Notes: a model not told the origin generated them from the letters alone. A stretch of DNA of 64,000 bases from an uncultured Dyadobacter sp. (GCF_946482605.1 NZ_CAMLSE010000025.1:54067-118066), one strand, 5' to 3'; shown: positions 9,035 to 17,028, counted from the stretch's first letter. A program made the numbers and translations.

Positions 9035-10900
9035 TCAGTGCATTACCGGCAAGGTAATGCTGCTGGGATTCTTCGCGTCATGATGGATCGTGATCCTCGA
9101 CTTCTGAAAATCCGATTCATTAGCTTCAAAAATATTGATAAACTTCTGCGGATTACGGTCTACAAGCGGGAACCAGCTGCTCTGGATCTGCACCATGATC
9201 CGGTGGCCTTTCTTGAAGGTATGTGCCGTCTCATTCAACTTCACCGTCACTTTCTCGATCTTGTCTTTCACAAATGGCTCCGGTTTCGAAAAACTGTTCC
9301 TGAACTTCCCCCGCAGCACCTCCGCACGTACCATTTGCTGGTAACCGCTCATGTCAAGCGGTTTGTCTCCCTCTTTCGCACCCGGTACGCTCGACCCTGC
9401 GGGCCATACATCGATCACTTTCACAATAAAATCCGCGTCTGAACCTGTCATGGAAACCATCAGATTTGCCACGATTTCTCCCGTCAACGTCAGGTCTTCT
9501 GTCAAAGAATCGGTTTGAAAACTCACAGCATCCGGCCGGCGCGATGCAAAACGCTGGTCTTCGGCCATGTATTCGTTGTTGCGGTGGCCGCTGATCACAT
9601 TGGTGTACGGCACAGGCTTGGCCGGATCGCTTTCGTAAGTAGTAGAACTTGGCTCTGACAAAAGTCTGGCAACAGCCATTCCTCCATTTTTCGCAAAATA
9701 ATAAGTCGTAGGCCGACTGTTGACCGGCGGCCACTCCTGATAATGTTTCCATTCGTTTGAACCGGTTTCAAAGACAGTAACCTCTTGCTGTTCAAATGTG
9801 CCCTTTCCTTTCAGGTAAAAGTTAAAAAACTTTGTTTCAATCTCTTCCTGATAATACTTATTCACATCTACGCCGAAGCGGTATTGCGCGAACCCCTTCC
9901 ACGCGGGCGCGGCCCAGGCCCCGTGCGTCCACGGGCCCATCACGAGACGGTTGCTATTCCCGGGGTTCTGCTTTTCGATCGCTGCGTATGTTTTCAATGC
10001 GCCATACAAGTCCTCGGCATCAAACCACCCTCCCACTACGAGCACAGCTGGTTTAATATTCTTCAAATGGTTTTTGATGTTTCTCGACTGCCAGAATTCA
10101 TTGTACACGGGATGTGCGGTCGTCTGTCTCCAAATGCTGTTCGGATCGGCGAAATAGGGAGCCGCATTGGCCTTTTTCAACGGTCCAAAATCGAGGAAGT
10201 ATTGATAGGCATCGCTGAATTCTGCTTTGAAATGACTCTGATAATTGGTTCCGTCCTTGCTTTTCGGCCCATCGAACCCGCTGTAAAACCCAAAATTATC
10301 CATCAGGAAGAACGCGCCGTTGTGGTAACAGTCGTCGCCGATAAACTCGTCGGACATCGGAGCCTGAGGCGATACGGCAGCCATGGCCGGGTGTGCAGCA
10401 GGAAGCCCGGCCGAAGAATAGTAGCCGGGAAATGAAATGCCCCATTGGCCTACCTTCCCATTGTTACGGGTATGTTTTAGAAGCCACTCCACGGTGTCAT
10501 AGGTGTCGCTGGACTCGTCGACATCCTTATTGCTTTTTTTGTGCTCGATCGCAGGCGTCATTTCACGGAAATTGCCCTCGCTTTTGTAGCGGCCGCGGGC
10601 ATCCTGGTATACAAATATGTATTTCTCACGCATCAGGTATGTGTTAGGTCCGAGCGACCGCCGGTAGTTCGTCTCGCCGTAGGGTCTCACCGAATACGGC
10701 GTGCGCTGCATGATGATCGGGTAGGTCTGCGAATCATCCCTGGGCGTGTAAATAGCGGTAAACAGTTTTACGCCGTCCCGCATCGTGATGTAATGCTCTG
10801 TTTTGGTGTAATTGGCTTTGACCCAGCTCGTATCAGCAGGCTGAGCCCAGCAGGAAACGGAAAGGATCAGAAAGTAACAAACCAATAAAGATTTTCTCAT
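9035..10900 (-). CDS. Secreted CocE/NonD-family alpha/beta hydrolase (X-Pro dipeptidyl-peptidase S15 type)
   Basis: The protein has 621 residues from ATG 10900 and a signal peptide (MRKSLLVCYFLILSVSCWAQ). It shows the S15/CocE hydrolase start (YITMRDGVKLFTAIYTPRD), the YPIIMQRTPYSVRPYG strand and the nucleophile elbow GISFPG near residue 165. The C-terminal jelly-roll XPDP_C-type domain contains LTLTGEIVANLMVS and FKKGHRIMVQIQSSWFP. Relatives are glutaryl-7-ACA acylases, cocaine esterases and dipeptidyl peptidases, so it probably cleaves amide or ester bonds in the periplasm. The start at 10900 puts the signal peptide first; the frame is open to a TTG at 10933. It is the first gene of the minus-strand run. 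Confidence 0.9.
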   Translation of the reverse strand: MRKSLLVCYFLILSVSCWAQPADTSWVKANYTKTEHYITMRDGVKLFTAIYTPRDDSQTYPIIMQRTPYSVRPYGETNYRRSLGPNTYLMREKYIFVYQDARGRYKSEGNFREMTPAIEHKKSNKDVDESSDTYDTVEWLLKHTRNNGKVGQWGISFPGYYSSAGLPAAHPAMAAVSPQAPMSDEFIGDDCYHNGAFFLMDNFGFYSGFDGPKSKDGTNYQSHFKAEFSDAYQYFLDFGPLKKANAAPYFADPNSIWRQTTAHPVYNEFWQSRNIKNHLKNIKPAVLVVGGWFDAEDLYGALKTYAAIEKQNPGNSNRLVMGPWTHGAWAAPAWKGFAQYRFGVDVNKYYQEEIETKFFNFYLKGKGTFEQQEVTVFETGSNEWKHYQEWPPVNSRPTTYYFAKNGGMAVARLLSEPSSTTYESDPAKPVPYTNVISGHRNNEYMAEDQRFASRRPDAVSFQTDSLTEDLTLTGEIVANLMVSMTGSDADFIVKVIDVWPAGSSVPGAKEGDKPLDMSGYQQMVRAEVLRGKFRNSFSKPEPFVKDKIEKVTVKLNETAHTFKKGHRIMVQIQSSWFPLVDRNPQKFINIFEANESDFQKSRITIHHDAKNPSSITLPVMH

Positions 10901-11106
10901 GACTAATTGCATTGCGATAGTAAGTATATCCAAAAATACATAAGAAAGCCGCTTTACCGCCTTGCAGTGCTACCGATCATGTAAATAATTCGCCGTGAAC
11001 AGAAGAATGGCTGCAAATTTAATCCCGTCTTAATCAAGGCGTTTTTGAAAACCGATGCAGAACATTACATTAGTCCCCGATTAATCACCCGACTCTTCCA
11101 CATACT

Positions 11107-12240
11107 ATGAAAAAACCGATTTTTAAATATTCCCTCATGATATTTCTTGCAGTACTGGCATTAGTCGTCATTTCCGCTGTTGTGTTCATGCAACAACCCC
11201 AGTTTGGCAAACATGCTTCCGGCCTCCGCCTCGAAAGGATCAAAAAATCACCGAATTACCGGGACGGTCAGTTTCAGAATGAAAGCTTCACTCCCGACCT
11301 GGCCGAAGGCAATAGTTATCTCAAAGTATTGACCAAATTCTTCTTTGGTAAGGCTAAATACAACATCCCTCCGGCTGTTATTCCCTCGCAAAAGACGGAT
11401 CTTCTGCATTTGAACCCCGAAGAGAATGTGCTCGTCTGGTTCGGACATTCGTCCTATTTCATGCAAATCGATGGTAAAACCTTCCTTGTAGACCCCGTTT
11501 TCAGCGGTGCCGCTTCCCCGATCAAATTCACAACCCCGAGTTTCAAAGGGACTGATGTATACAAGGCAGAAGATTTTCCCGCCATTGATTATCTTCTCAT
11601 TTCCCATGACCACTGGGACCATCTTGATTACGAAACTATTTTGAAGGTCAAAACGAAGGTCAAAAAAGTAGTTACCGGCCTCGGCACCGGCGAGCATTTG
11701 GAATATTGGGGTTATAACCCAGCTGACATTATCGAAAAGGACTGGAATGAAGGAGCCGACCTTGGCAACGGATTCAAGATCAACGTCACGCCGGGCCGCC
11801 ATTTTTCGGGCCGTGGATTCAGCCGGAACAGGGCATTGTGGGTATCATTCGTGTTACAAACGCCTACGATGAAGATTTTTGTCGGCGGCGACTCGGGATA
11901 CGACCATCACTTCAAGAAGATCGGTGAACAATTCGGTCCGTTCGACCTCGCCTTGCTGGAATGCGGCCAGTACAACGAAGCCTGGAAATACATTCACATG
12001 ATGCCGGAAGAAACCGTAACCGCGGCCAAAGAACTCGGCGCCAAAAAGCTGATGCCCGTGCATTGGGCCAAGTTCGCGCTTTCCATTCATAACTGGAACG
12101 AACCCATCGACCGCGCCACATTGGAAGCGCAGAAGCAAAATATCCCACTGGTCACGCCGCTCATCGGCCAGAAAGTAGATTTGAAAAGCGACCAGATTTT
12201 CACCCAATGGTGGAAGGAAGCGCGGTTGCAGCCGGAGTAA
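11107..12240 (+). CDS. Membrane-anchored metallo-beta-lactamase-fold hydrolase (UlaG/RomA-like)
   Basis: One N-terminal transmembrane helix (residues 8-28) is followed by a metallo-beta-lactamase fold of the COG2220 kind: VLVWFGHSSYFMQIDGKTFLVDP, then the zinc motif SHDHWDHLD (HxHxDH, about residues 167-172), then FVGGDSGYD and PVHWAKF. This group includes lactonases and N-acyl-phosphatidylethanolamine phospholipase D-like enzymes, so a phosphodiester or lactone substrate is possible. The gene stands alone between the divergent CocE-type gene and the hicAB pair. Confidence 0.88.
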   Translation: MKKPIFKYSLMIFLAVLALVVISAVVFMQQPQFGKHASGLRLERIKKSPNYRDGQFQNESFTPDLAEGNSYLKVLTKFFFGKAKYNIPPAVIPSQKTDLLHLNPEENVLVWFGHSSYFMQIDGKTFLVDPVFSGAASPIKFTTPSFKGTDVYKAEDFPAIDYLLISHDHWDHLDYETILKVKTKVKKVVTGLGTGEHLEYWGYNPADIIEKDWNEGADLGNGFKINVTPGRHFSGRGFSRNRALWVSFVLQTPTMKIFVGGDSGYDHHFKKIGEQFGPFDLALLECGQYNEAWKYIHMMPEETVTAAKELGAKKLMPVHWAKFALSIHNWNEPIDRATLEAQKQNIPLVTPLIGQKVDLKSDQIFTQWWKEARLQPE

Positions 12241-12271
12241 TCAGAAGGTTTCTTGTTCTTTATACTTGCCA

Positions 12272-12295
12272 AAAAGTAACATTTTTGTTACTTTT
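12272..12295. promoter_or_regulatory. Palindrome upstream of hicAB, probable operator
   Basis: A perfect 9-bp inverted repeat (aaaagtaac / gttactttt) with a 6-base spacer ends 33 bases before the hicA ATG. HicB antitoxins commonly repress their own promoter through a helix-turn-helix domain, and this HicB has such a region. The operator role is inference from position and symmetry. Confidence 0.55.
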
Positions 12296-12328
12296 ATTTA
12301 TCTATACACCACTCACAATTTACCGGCA

Positions 12329-12511
12329 ATGACTTCGAAGGAAATCTTGAAGTTGCTTAAACAAGACGGATGGTATGAAAAGGCACAGAAAGGAAGCTAT
12401 CTGCAACTCATTCATTCCAGTAAGAGTGGAAAAGTGACGGTTCCCATTCATAGTGGCGACATAACGCCGGCAACTCTGAACAGCATTTTGAAACAGGCAG
12501 GGCTCAAATAA
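12329..12511 (+). CDS. hicA: HicA-family toxin with a His-to-Tyr change at the catalytic position
   Basis: HicA toxins are small double-stranded-RNA-binding-fold mRNA ribonucleases. This 60-residue protein has the normal length and pattern (MTSKEILKLLKQDGWY, KGSYLQL, GKVTVPIHSGDI, TLNSILKQAGLK). In the family the catalytic residue is the His of a conserved GSH; here that position is Tyr24 (codon TAT at 12398-12400). ATG 12329 is chosen because the open frame upstream to 12266 runs through the operator palindrome. The antitoxin gene follows after 9 bases. Whether the toxin is still active is doubtful. Confidence 0.9.
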   Translation: MTSKEILKLLKQDGWYEKAQKGSYLQLIHSSKSGKVTVPIHSGDITPATLNSILKQAGLK

Positions 12512-12520
12512 GCGAAAAGA

Positions 12521-12934
12521 ATGATTACAATGGAAACTAAGGATCAAAACGATAAGGACAATATTGTGTTGATTATCGAAAACGGGGAATCATCTCTTTG
12601 GGGGCGTGTTCAGTACGACGATGATTTATTAATTGACGAGGCGGCAACTGTGGAAGAATTGCAAGAAAAAATGAAAGCGCTTTTACAAAACTTTCACAAC
12701 CTCAATCCTGGCTCTTATCAATTTCGAATAGCATATGACCTGACTCTTTTCTTTGAGAAATTCGATTTTCTGAAAGTGACGAAAATAGCCGAAATATCAG
12801 GCATCAACGGAAGTCTGCTCCGGCAATATGCCAGTGGCAAAAAACACCCTTCTGCAAAGCAGGCAGCCAAAATTGAAAGCGCCATTAAGCAACTGGCGAA
12901 GGACCTGGCCGAAGTCCATATTTATGCGCATTAG
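12521..12934 (+). CDS. hicB: HicB-family antitoxin
   Basis: The 137-residue protein is placed directly after hicA, as is usual. The N-terminal half has the HicB partial RNase H-like pattern (NIVLIIENGESSLWGRV, TVEELQEKMKALLQNF). The C-terminal half has the helix-turn-helix of long HicB proteins (VTKIAEISGINGSLLRQYASGKKHPSAKQ), expected to bind the operator. A second possible start is ATG 12530. It binds and neutralises HicA in characterised relatives. The gene is convergent with higA, 7 bases away. Confidence 0.9.
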   Translation: MITMETKDQNDKDNIVLIIENGESSLWGRVQYDDDLLIDEAATVEELQEKMKALLQNFHNLNPGSYQFRIAYDLTLFFEKFDFLKVTKIAEISGINGSLLRQYASGKKHPSAKQAAKIESAIKQLAKDLAEVHIYAH

Positions 12935-12941
12935 GTTAAGT

Positions 12942-13274
12942 TCACGCCGACAGCAACCCGCTACCGTTTTCGTGAACAAAATGACGAACAGTCTCTCGGC
13001 TTACCTTTTGCTCGGCAATCCACAGATCATACTTTTTTTGAAGATTGAGCCACAAATCTGCGCTGGTGTTGAATGCCTCCGAGAGCTTAACCGCCATTTC
13101 CGGGCTTACCGCAGATTTCTGCTTGAGAATCTGAGAAAGTGATCCCCTACTTACCCCTAGTCCGTTGGCGAGCTCTGTAATGGAGTAAGGTTGGCCGCTT
13201 TCCTCCCGAAGCCCCTCAATAATGCCAGCCAAAATAGCCCCCGGATGGGATGGGCGCATTCCTTTTTTCATCAT
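12942..13274 (-). CDS. higA: HigA-family antitoxin, XRE DNA-binding protein
   Basis: The 110-residue protein has the typical HigA opening (MRPSHPGAILAGII) and a helix-turn-helix (SITELANGLGVSRGSLSQILKQKSA) followed by the usual SPEMAVKLSEAFNTSADLW. HigA neutralises HigB and represses the operon. The toxin gene lies directly upstream on the same strand (9 bases between them), the toxin-first order typical of higBA. Confidence 0.93.
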   Translation of the reverse strand: MMKKGMRPSHPGAILAGIIEGLREESGQPYSITELANGLGVSRGSLSQILKQKSAVSPEMAVKLSEAFNTSADLWLNLQKKYDLWIAEQKVSRETVRHFVHENGSGLLSA

Positions 13275-13283
13275 ATGGGCATT

Positions 13284-13562
13284 TTAGTGGTAGTCGATAT
13301 AATTTACATCAAAGGCATTTCCTTCCATGAACCGAAAAATAATCCGATAGTTGGCGTTTACCCGCACAGAATAGAACTCCTTGTATTCGCCTGATAGCTT
13401 ATGTAATCTATATCCGGGTAAGTTCATTTGTTCCACAGTATCTACTGCATCCAATAACGAGAGAATCTCCCGAATCCGTTCAATGAGATGATGTGGAAGT
13501 TTGGCAGGGTTATCATGCTCAAACAACAAAGCTAGGCCTTTGTGAGCAATGCTTTCTATCAT
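13284..13562 (-). CDS. higB: HigB-family toxin, RelE-like mRNA interferase
   Basis: The 92-residue RelE/HigB-fold protein shows the family landmarks FEHDNPAKLP, LPGYRLHKLSGEYKEFYSV and NYRIIFRFMEGNAFDVNYIDYH. HigB cuts mRNA at translating ribosomes. All expected elements (the charged core KLSGEYKEFYS..R and the C-terminal DYH) are present, so unlike the neighbouring HicA it appears intact. It is translated first in the higBA pair. Confidence 0.93.
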   Translation of the reverse strand: MIESIAHKGLALLFEHDNPAKLPHHLIERIREILSLLDAVDTVEQMNLPGYRLHKLSGEYKEFYSVRVNANYRIIFRFMEGNAFDVNYIDYH

Positions 13563-13613
13563 GAATTATTATTATAGTGTGGTAAGCGAGACATCCTATT
13601 AATGGGAAAAAGC

Positions 13614-13970
13614 CTACTTCTCTCCTGATCCTTTTACTTCCCTTTCCAGCGCCGCTATTCGCTCATCCTGGTTCTGCAATGCTTTCCGCTGTAAGTTAAT
13701 GTATTCGTCTTTGGTGATGGTTACGAATTCGACTGACGCAATCTCATCCTTTCCTGTAAGTTTTAACATTTTTCCAATGCCTGCCACCAGCCAATCCAGA
13801 TTCACATTGGGATACTCAATCAATATTTTCTCCAAAACTTCCACACCTACCGTCTTTCCATTCTTAATTGGTTTTGCGATAGCCCCTTTTGATACGCCAA
13901 TTTTCGTCTCAAAGGCCGTAATGGAAACTCCCAAATAGTTAATCAGTTCTTTCAGGCGATGGGAAAACAT
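13614..13970 (-). CDS. XRE-family regulator with C-terminal coiled coil
   Basis: The 118-residue protein starts with a helix-turn-helix (RLKELINYLGVSITAFETKIGVSKGAI) and NLDWLVAGIGKML, typical of phage-repressor-like regulators of Bacteroidota. A short coiled coil ends it (LQRKALQNQDERIAALEREVK), probably for oligomerisation. Repeated TGARTAAA half-sites lie directly upstream of its start codon, suggesting self-repression. It faces a small unknown gene across 90 bases, an arrangement like a repressor and its divergent target. Confidence 0.85.
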   Translation of the reverse strand: MFSHRLKELINYLGVSITAFETKIGVSKGAIAKPIKNGKTVGVEVLEKILIEYPNVNLDWLVAGIGKMLKLTGKDEIASVEFVTITKDEYINLQRKALQNQDERIAALEREVKGSGEK

Positions 13971-13971
13971 T

Positions 13972-14030
13972 TGAATAAAATTTTCTTCAAATTTATTTTT
14001 TGAGTAAAATTTTCTCCATAACTTTACTCA
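13972..14030. promoter_or_regulatory. Repeated TGARTAAA half-sites, probable operator of the XRE regulator
   Basis: TGAATAAA (13972-13979), TGAGTAAA (14001-14008) and the inverted TTTACTCA (14023-14030) lie in the 90 bases between two divergent genes. The first two sit in longer direct repeats (13973-13988 and 14002-14017, 13 of 16 bases equal) spaced 29 bases, close to three helical turns. The last two form a perfect 8-bp inverted repeat with a 14-base spacer. An operator role is inferred. Confidence 0.5.
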
Positions 14031-14060
14031 ACACAATCTGTTAACCGCAAATTACACATT

Positions 14061-14333
14061 ATGCACATGCAAACAAGTTCAGCCCGGCAACCAGCCGTTC
14101 CTATCAAACAAAGACTTCTGCAACGGTTCATCCATGCAAAGGGGATTGTCGGCGTCCGTTGGAGGGACATCCTCGCCCGGCATGATCCGTTTTTCAATAC
14201 CCGCGCGGGTGAGGCATACATGCGCTCGGTTGCGCAAGCCGCGTCAGATCCCCGGCGCGGGAACGTCGACCGCATCGAGCGGGTGACACTTGCGCTGGAA
14301 ATCGTTGCCGGAATCAAAGAAGCTCCGATTTAG
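14061..14333 (+). CDS. Unknown 90-residue protein divergent from the XRE regulator
   Basis: I do not recognise a family. The product is basic and mostly helical (IKQRLLQRFIHAKG, RWRDILARHDPFFNTRAGEA, then RRGNVDRIERVTLALEIVAG). It could be a small DNA-binding protein, and its divergent position to an XRE repressor suggests it is the controlled gene. It is visibly richer in G and C than the regulator gene beside it. A strong bidirectional terminator follows. Coding status rests on the clean frame, the promoter-side operator and the terminator. Confidence 0.65.
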   Translation: MHMQTSSARQPAVPIKQRLLQRFIHAKGIVGVRWRDILARHDPFFNTRAGEAYMRSVAQAASDPRRGNVDRIERVTLALEIVAGIKEAPI

Positions 14334-14340
14334 CACATAA

Positions 14341-14380
14341 AAAAGTGGCTGAATGGATTTCCGCCCATTCAGCCACTTTT
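14341..14380. terminator. Bidirectional terminator
   Basis: A perfect 16-bp inverted repeat (aaaagtggctgaatgg / ccattcagccactttt) has an 8-base loop. It lies between two convergent genes and is flanked by A on one side and T on the other. Confidence 0.88.
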
Positions 14381-14401
14381 CCAGATAGTAATATAGGCCT
14401 G

Positions 14402-16576
14402 TTAGTTAGCCTTAATAAAACGTAACTTGGTAGCCTCTCCGTTGTGATTAATCTTCATGAAGTAATGCCCTCCGCCGAGTTTTTTTACATTAATGCGGTG
14501 GCTGTTTTTACCCTCATTAATGCGGATCGACGATTCGCTTACTGCTATCCCGGAAAGATTGTAAATCGTCACGTCCGAAGCGCCGGCCGTCCTGGAAGAG
14601 AACTGCACATCGATATAATCCTGTGCCGGATTAGGCGCTAAAACGGTTCCAACGAGAACGTTCGGATTAACGGCCACGATTTTGCTCTTCATATAGGTCC
14701 CGTCGATGTCGATCTGTTTCAACTGATAGTAATTGATACCCGGCAGCGGGTGCTCATCCAGGAAGCGGTAGTTGCCAACGCGCTGATCGGTGAGCGAGAC
14801 TTTGCCCAGCACTTCTTCATGCTGCATCTGGCTATCACGACGCAGGATCTCAAATTCCTTCCCATCCTGTTCTGCGACCACCTGCCAGGTCAGTTCTACT
14901 CCTTTTTCTACCGCTTTGCCTTCGAAATTGGATACATAGATCGGCAGCGGTACATTGACACCAAAGTTGGTTGCCGTCACAGCGGATTTGCAGGTACCTC
15001 CCTGAATTTCCAAGGTATAAACGCCCGTTGCCAGTGTCGAATAATTGATCAAAGGGGTGTTGCTGGTAGGCGCTACCCTGTTTTGGCGCAACACTGTACC
15101 GTTCTGCGTGATCTTCCAGTCGATGCCAAACACATTCGAACCATCAAAAAGGAATGACAGGTTTGTTTCGCCGGAAGACACTATAGATTGCAGCGTAGGT
15201 CCTTTGGTACAAGCAGTACGCGTATCTGTCGCAGCCACATTGAAATCCTTCGTAGCAACACTCACGGCCTTGCAATCCTCGGCCTTCAGTTCGAATTTGT
15301 AAGTTCCGTTTTGAAGAAAGTTAAATGTCAGATCGGTAGTGTTACCGCCCAGTATACCGGTTTTTCCACTTGCGACCGCTGCGCTGTTTTGCAGGATACG
15401 CCATGAAAAAACACGCAGGTTTGTACCTCCAAAATCAATCGTTGCGCTGCTGGGTGTAATGTTGCGAATTGTGGTAACCGATGGACCATTCTGGCAATCA
15501 GGAACCACTACGACAGGCTCATTAATGGTAAATGAACGGCTGCTTACTGTCGAAGTACAGTTGTTACCTTCAATTTCGAGCGTATAACCGCCCGGAGCGA
15601 GGGACGCATAAGTCACATTTACGTTGGTGCTGCCGCCCAGGTCTCCGGTCGTTCCGGAGCGCACCTGAGTGCCACCGGACTTAATTCTCCATTTGACGCT
15701 ACTCACGCCCGATCCACTGAAACTGAACGTAAGCGCTGTTTGCGTGATATTGCTAACATTGGTTGCCGTAGGTCCCGACGCGCAATTAGCGTCTGGCAGC
15801 GGTGTAGCAGGCTTGGGAACAGCCGGCCAGTAGCAGCCGTCGACCATCTGTGTCGTCAGCACATTCTTCCATTTCGAACTCATGTAGCTTCCATTCGCAC
15901 CCTGGATCGTAAAGTTGAGCAGACTCATGTTGTAGTTAGTCGTACGATCGTCATTAGGTCCCTGCTTGATCATGACCCGCAGTAATCCGTCCACGTATTT
16001 GGTATATTGGTATGTTTCCCCGGAGCTTCCCACGTAAGTACCCAGCAGATCACCGTTCGTCATCACAATACCTGCGCAGGTAATTTCGCCGCCCGCCGTC
16101 CGTCCCAGCAGATTGGTTGGCGCGGTACTGGGGTCAACCGGGTTCACACATCCCGAGATCGTTGCCCCGTCCGTAGGGTTATCCTGAAATGTCCCTTCTT
16201 TCAAATGGTTCAAAATCCAGATGTTCTCGGCGATCTTACCATTCCAGTTCAGGTAGATCCGGTCGTCTTGCAGCCTCACCCATACCGGCTGGTCATCCTG
16301 CGTGTGTCCCAGAAGCTGCCCCTGTGTCCATATCCTCCCGCCACATGAAACACGGGTAGCCATCGGCGCCGCAGCCTTGGCTGCAATTGTAAAAGGTTTT
16401 TCCGCAGCTTCGTAAGGGTTCCTGATGTTGTAGGAACCATTCAGATCAGGTTCCATACTGCTTTCCACATTTACGCTGTCGGCACGCATTCCCGTGCCCG
16501 CAACGTCTTCGTACGGAGTCGCAGCCACTGAGCTGGCGATTCCTCCCGCAAAAACAAGTTTCAGTAAAAAATTCAT
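14402..16576 (-). CDS. Secreted Ig-like repeat protein with type IX secretion sorting domain
   Basis: The 724-residue protein begins with a signal peptide (MNFLLKLVFAGGIASSVAA). An N-terminal domain of about 260 residues (SCGGRIWTQGQLLGHTQDDQ, GSYMSSKWKNVLTT) has no family I can name. Three repeats of about 90 residues follow, each opening with a Cys and GPT/GPS and containing VKWRI/FSWRI/IDWKI and a YTLEI/YKFEL strand, Ig- or FN3-like. The end (VLAPNPAQDYIDVQF ... GHYFMKINHNGEATKLRF) is a type A T9SS C-terminal sorting domain, so the protein is exported across the outer membrane. ATG 16576 is chosen for the signal peptide; the frame is open to 16657. Confidence 0.87.
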   Translation of the reverse strand: MNFLLKLVFAGGIASSVAATPYEDVAGTGMRADSVNVESSMEPDLNGSYNIRNPYEAAEKPFTIAAKAAAPMATRVSCGGRIWTQGQLLGHTQDDQPVWVRLQDDRIYLNWNGKIAENIWILNHLKEGTFQDNPTDGATISGCVNPVDPSTAPTNLLGRTAGGEITCAGIVMTNGDLLGTYVGSSGETYQYTKYVDGLLRVMIKQGPNDDRTTNYNMSLLNFTIQGANGSYMSSKWKNVLTTQMVDGCYWPAVPKPATPLPDANCASGPTATNVSNITQTALTFSFSGSGVSSVKWRIKSGGTQVRSGTTGDLGGSTNVNVTYASLAPGGYTLEIEGNNCTSTVSSRSFTINEPVVVVPDCQNGPSVTTIRNITPSSATIDFGGTNLRVFSWRILQNSAAVASGKTGILGGNTTDLTFNFLQNGTYKFELKAEDCKAVSVATKDFNVAATDTRTACTKGPTLQSIVSSGETNLSFLFDGSNVFGIDWKITQNGTVLRQNRVAPTSNTPLINYSTLATGVYTLEIQGGTCKSAVTATNFGVNVPLPIYVSNFEGKAVEKGVELTWQVVAEQDGKEFEILRRDSQMQHEEVLGKVSLTDQRVGNYRFLDEHPLPGINYYQLKQIDIDGTYMKSKIVAVNPNVLVGTVLAPNPAQDYIDVQFSSRTAGASDVTIYNLSGIAVSESSIRINEGKNSHRINVKKLGGGHYFMKINHNGEATKLRFIKAN

Positions 16577-16890
16577 AGATCGTAAAAAATTAGTGGGCGA
16601 TAAGAACGATGTAACTGATCCTAATATATTTGGAATGAGCACAATCGTTCGTTTCAAATATACTACAAACCACTAGAAAGATTTTTATTGAAAGTAGAAT
16701 AATATTGCTTGAGTGTTTGGCCATTGAGTTGAAATGCACCAAATAACTGCCCGGCGAAGCGCAAGGGCCTATTACAAAATCAGCTAAGGGAATGGAATTG
16801 AAGGAGCTGGAATAATAAATGGAAGCAAGTGAGCGACACTTAACAAGTAGCTCGAGCCACCTCGAACCATTTTGACATGCTAAAAAAAAC
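16577..16890. other. Intergenic region without a recognisable gene
   Basis: Nothing coding is supported here. The stretch is AT-rich. A minus-strand TATATTTG (16655-16662) matches the Bacteroidota -7 element and could start the transcript of the T9SS protein, but no upstream -33 element is visible. Confidence 0.4.
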
Positions 16891-16922
16891 AAAAAAACCG
16901 CCCAAAAATTTGAGCGGTTTTT
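16891..16922 (-). terminator. Terminator of the tRNA-Glu transcript
   Basis: A 9-bp stem (16893-16901 with 16914-16922, aaaaaccgc / gcggttttt) carries on the minus strand a run of seven T after GCGG. It lies 35 bases past the 3' end of the tRNA. Confidence 0.8.
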
Positions 16923-16956
16923 GCAATGATTGAAAGTGCTCTTTCGCACGGTTTTG

Positions 16957-17028
16957 TGACCCATAGGGGAATCGAACCCCTGTTTCAACCGTGAAAGGGT
17001 CGTGTCCTAACCGCTAGACGAATGGGCC
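16957..17028 (-). tRNA. tRNA-Glu (anticodon UUC)
   Basis: Read on the minus strand, the 72 bases fold as a complete cloverleaf. The acceptor arm GGCCCAT pairs with ATGGGTC (one G-U), with discriminator A. The anticodon loop CTTTCAC carries TTC, and the T-loop has GGTTCGATTCC. CCA is not encoded, as is common in Bacteroidota. A near-consensus promoter lies upstream and a terminator downstream. Confidence 0.96.

Noticed and set aside
12266..12328. Upstream extension of HicA
   Set aside because: It crosses the probable operator palindrome; HicA proteins are about 60 residues, which ATG 12329 gives.
14024..14317. 97-residue minus-strand frame opposite the small unknown gene
   Set aside because: It would overlap the operator region and has a random-looking, Arg/Cys/Met-rich product; the plus-strand gene has the terminator and promoter-side context.
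16590..16988. A 132-residue minus-strand frame
   Set aside because: It runs through the tRNA-Glu and its terminator and looks like random sequence.
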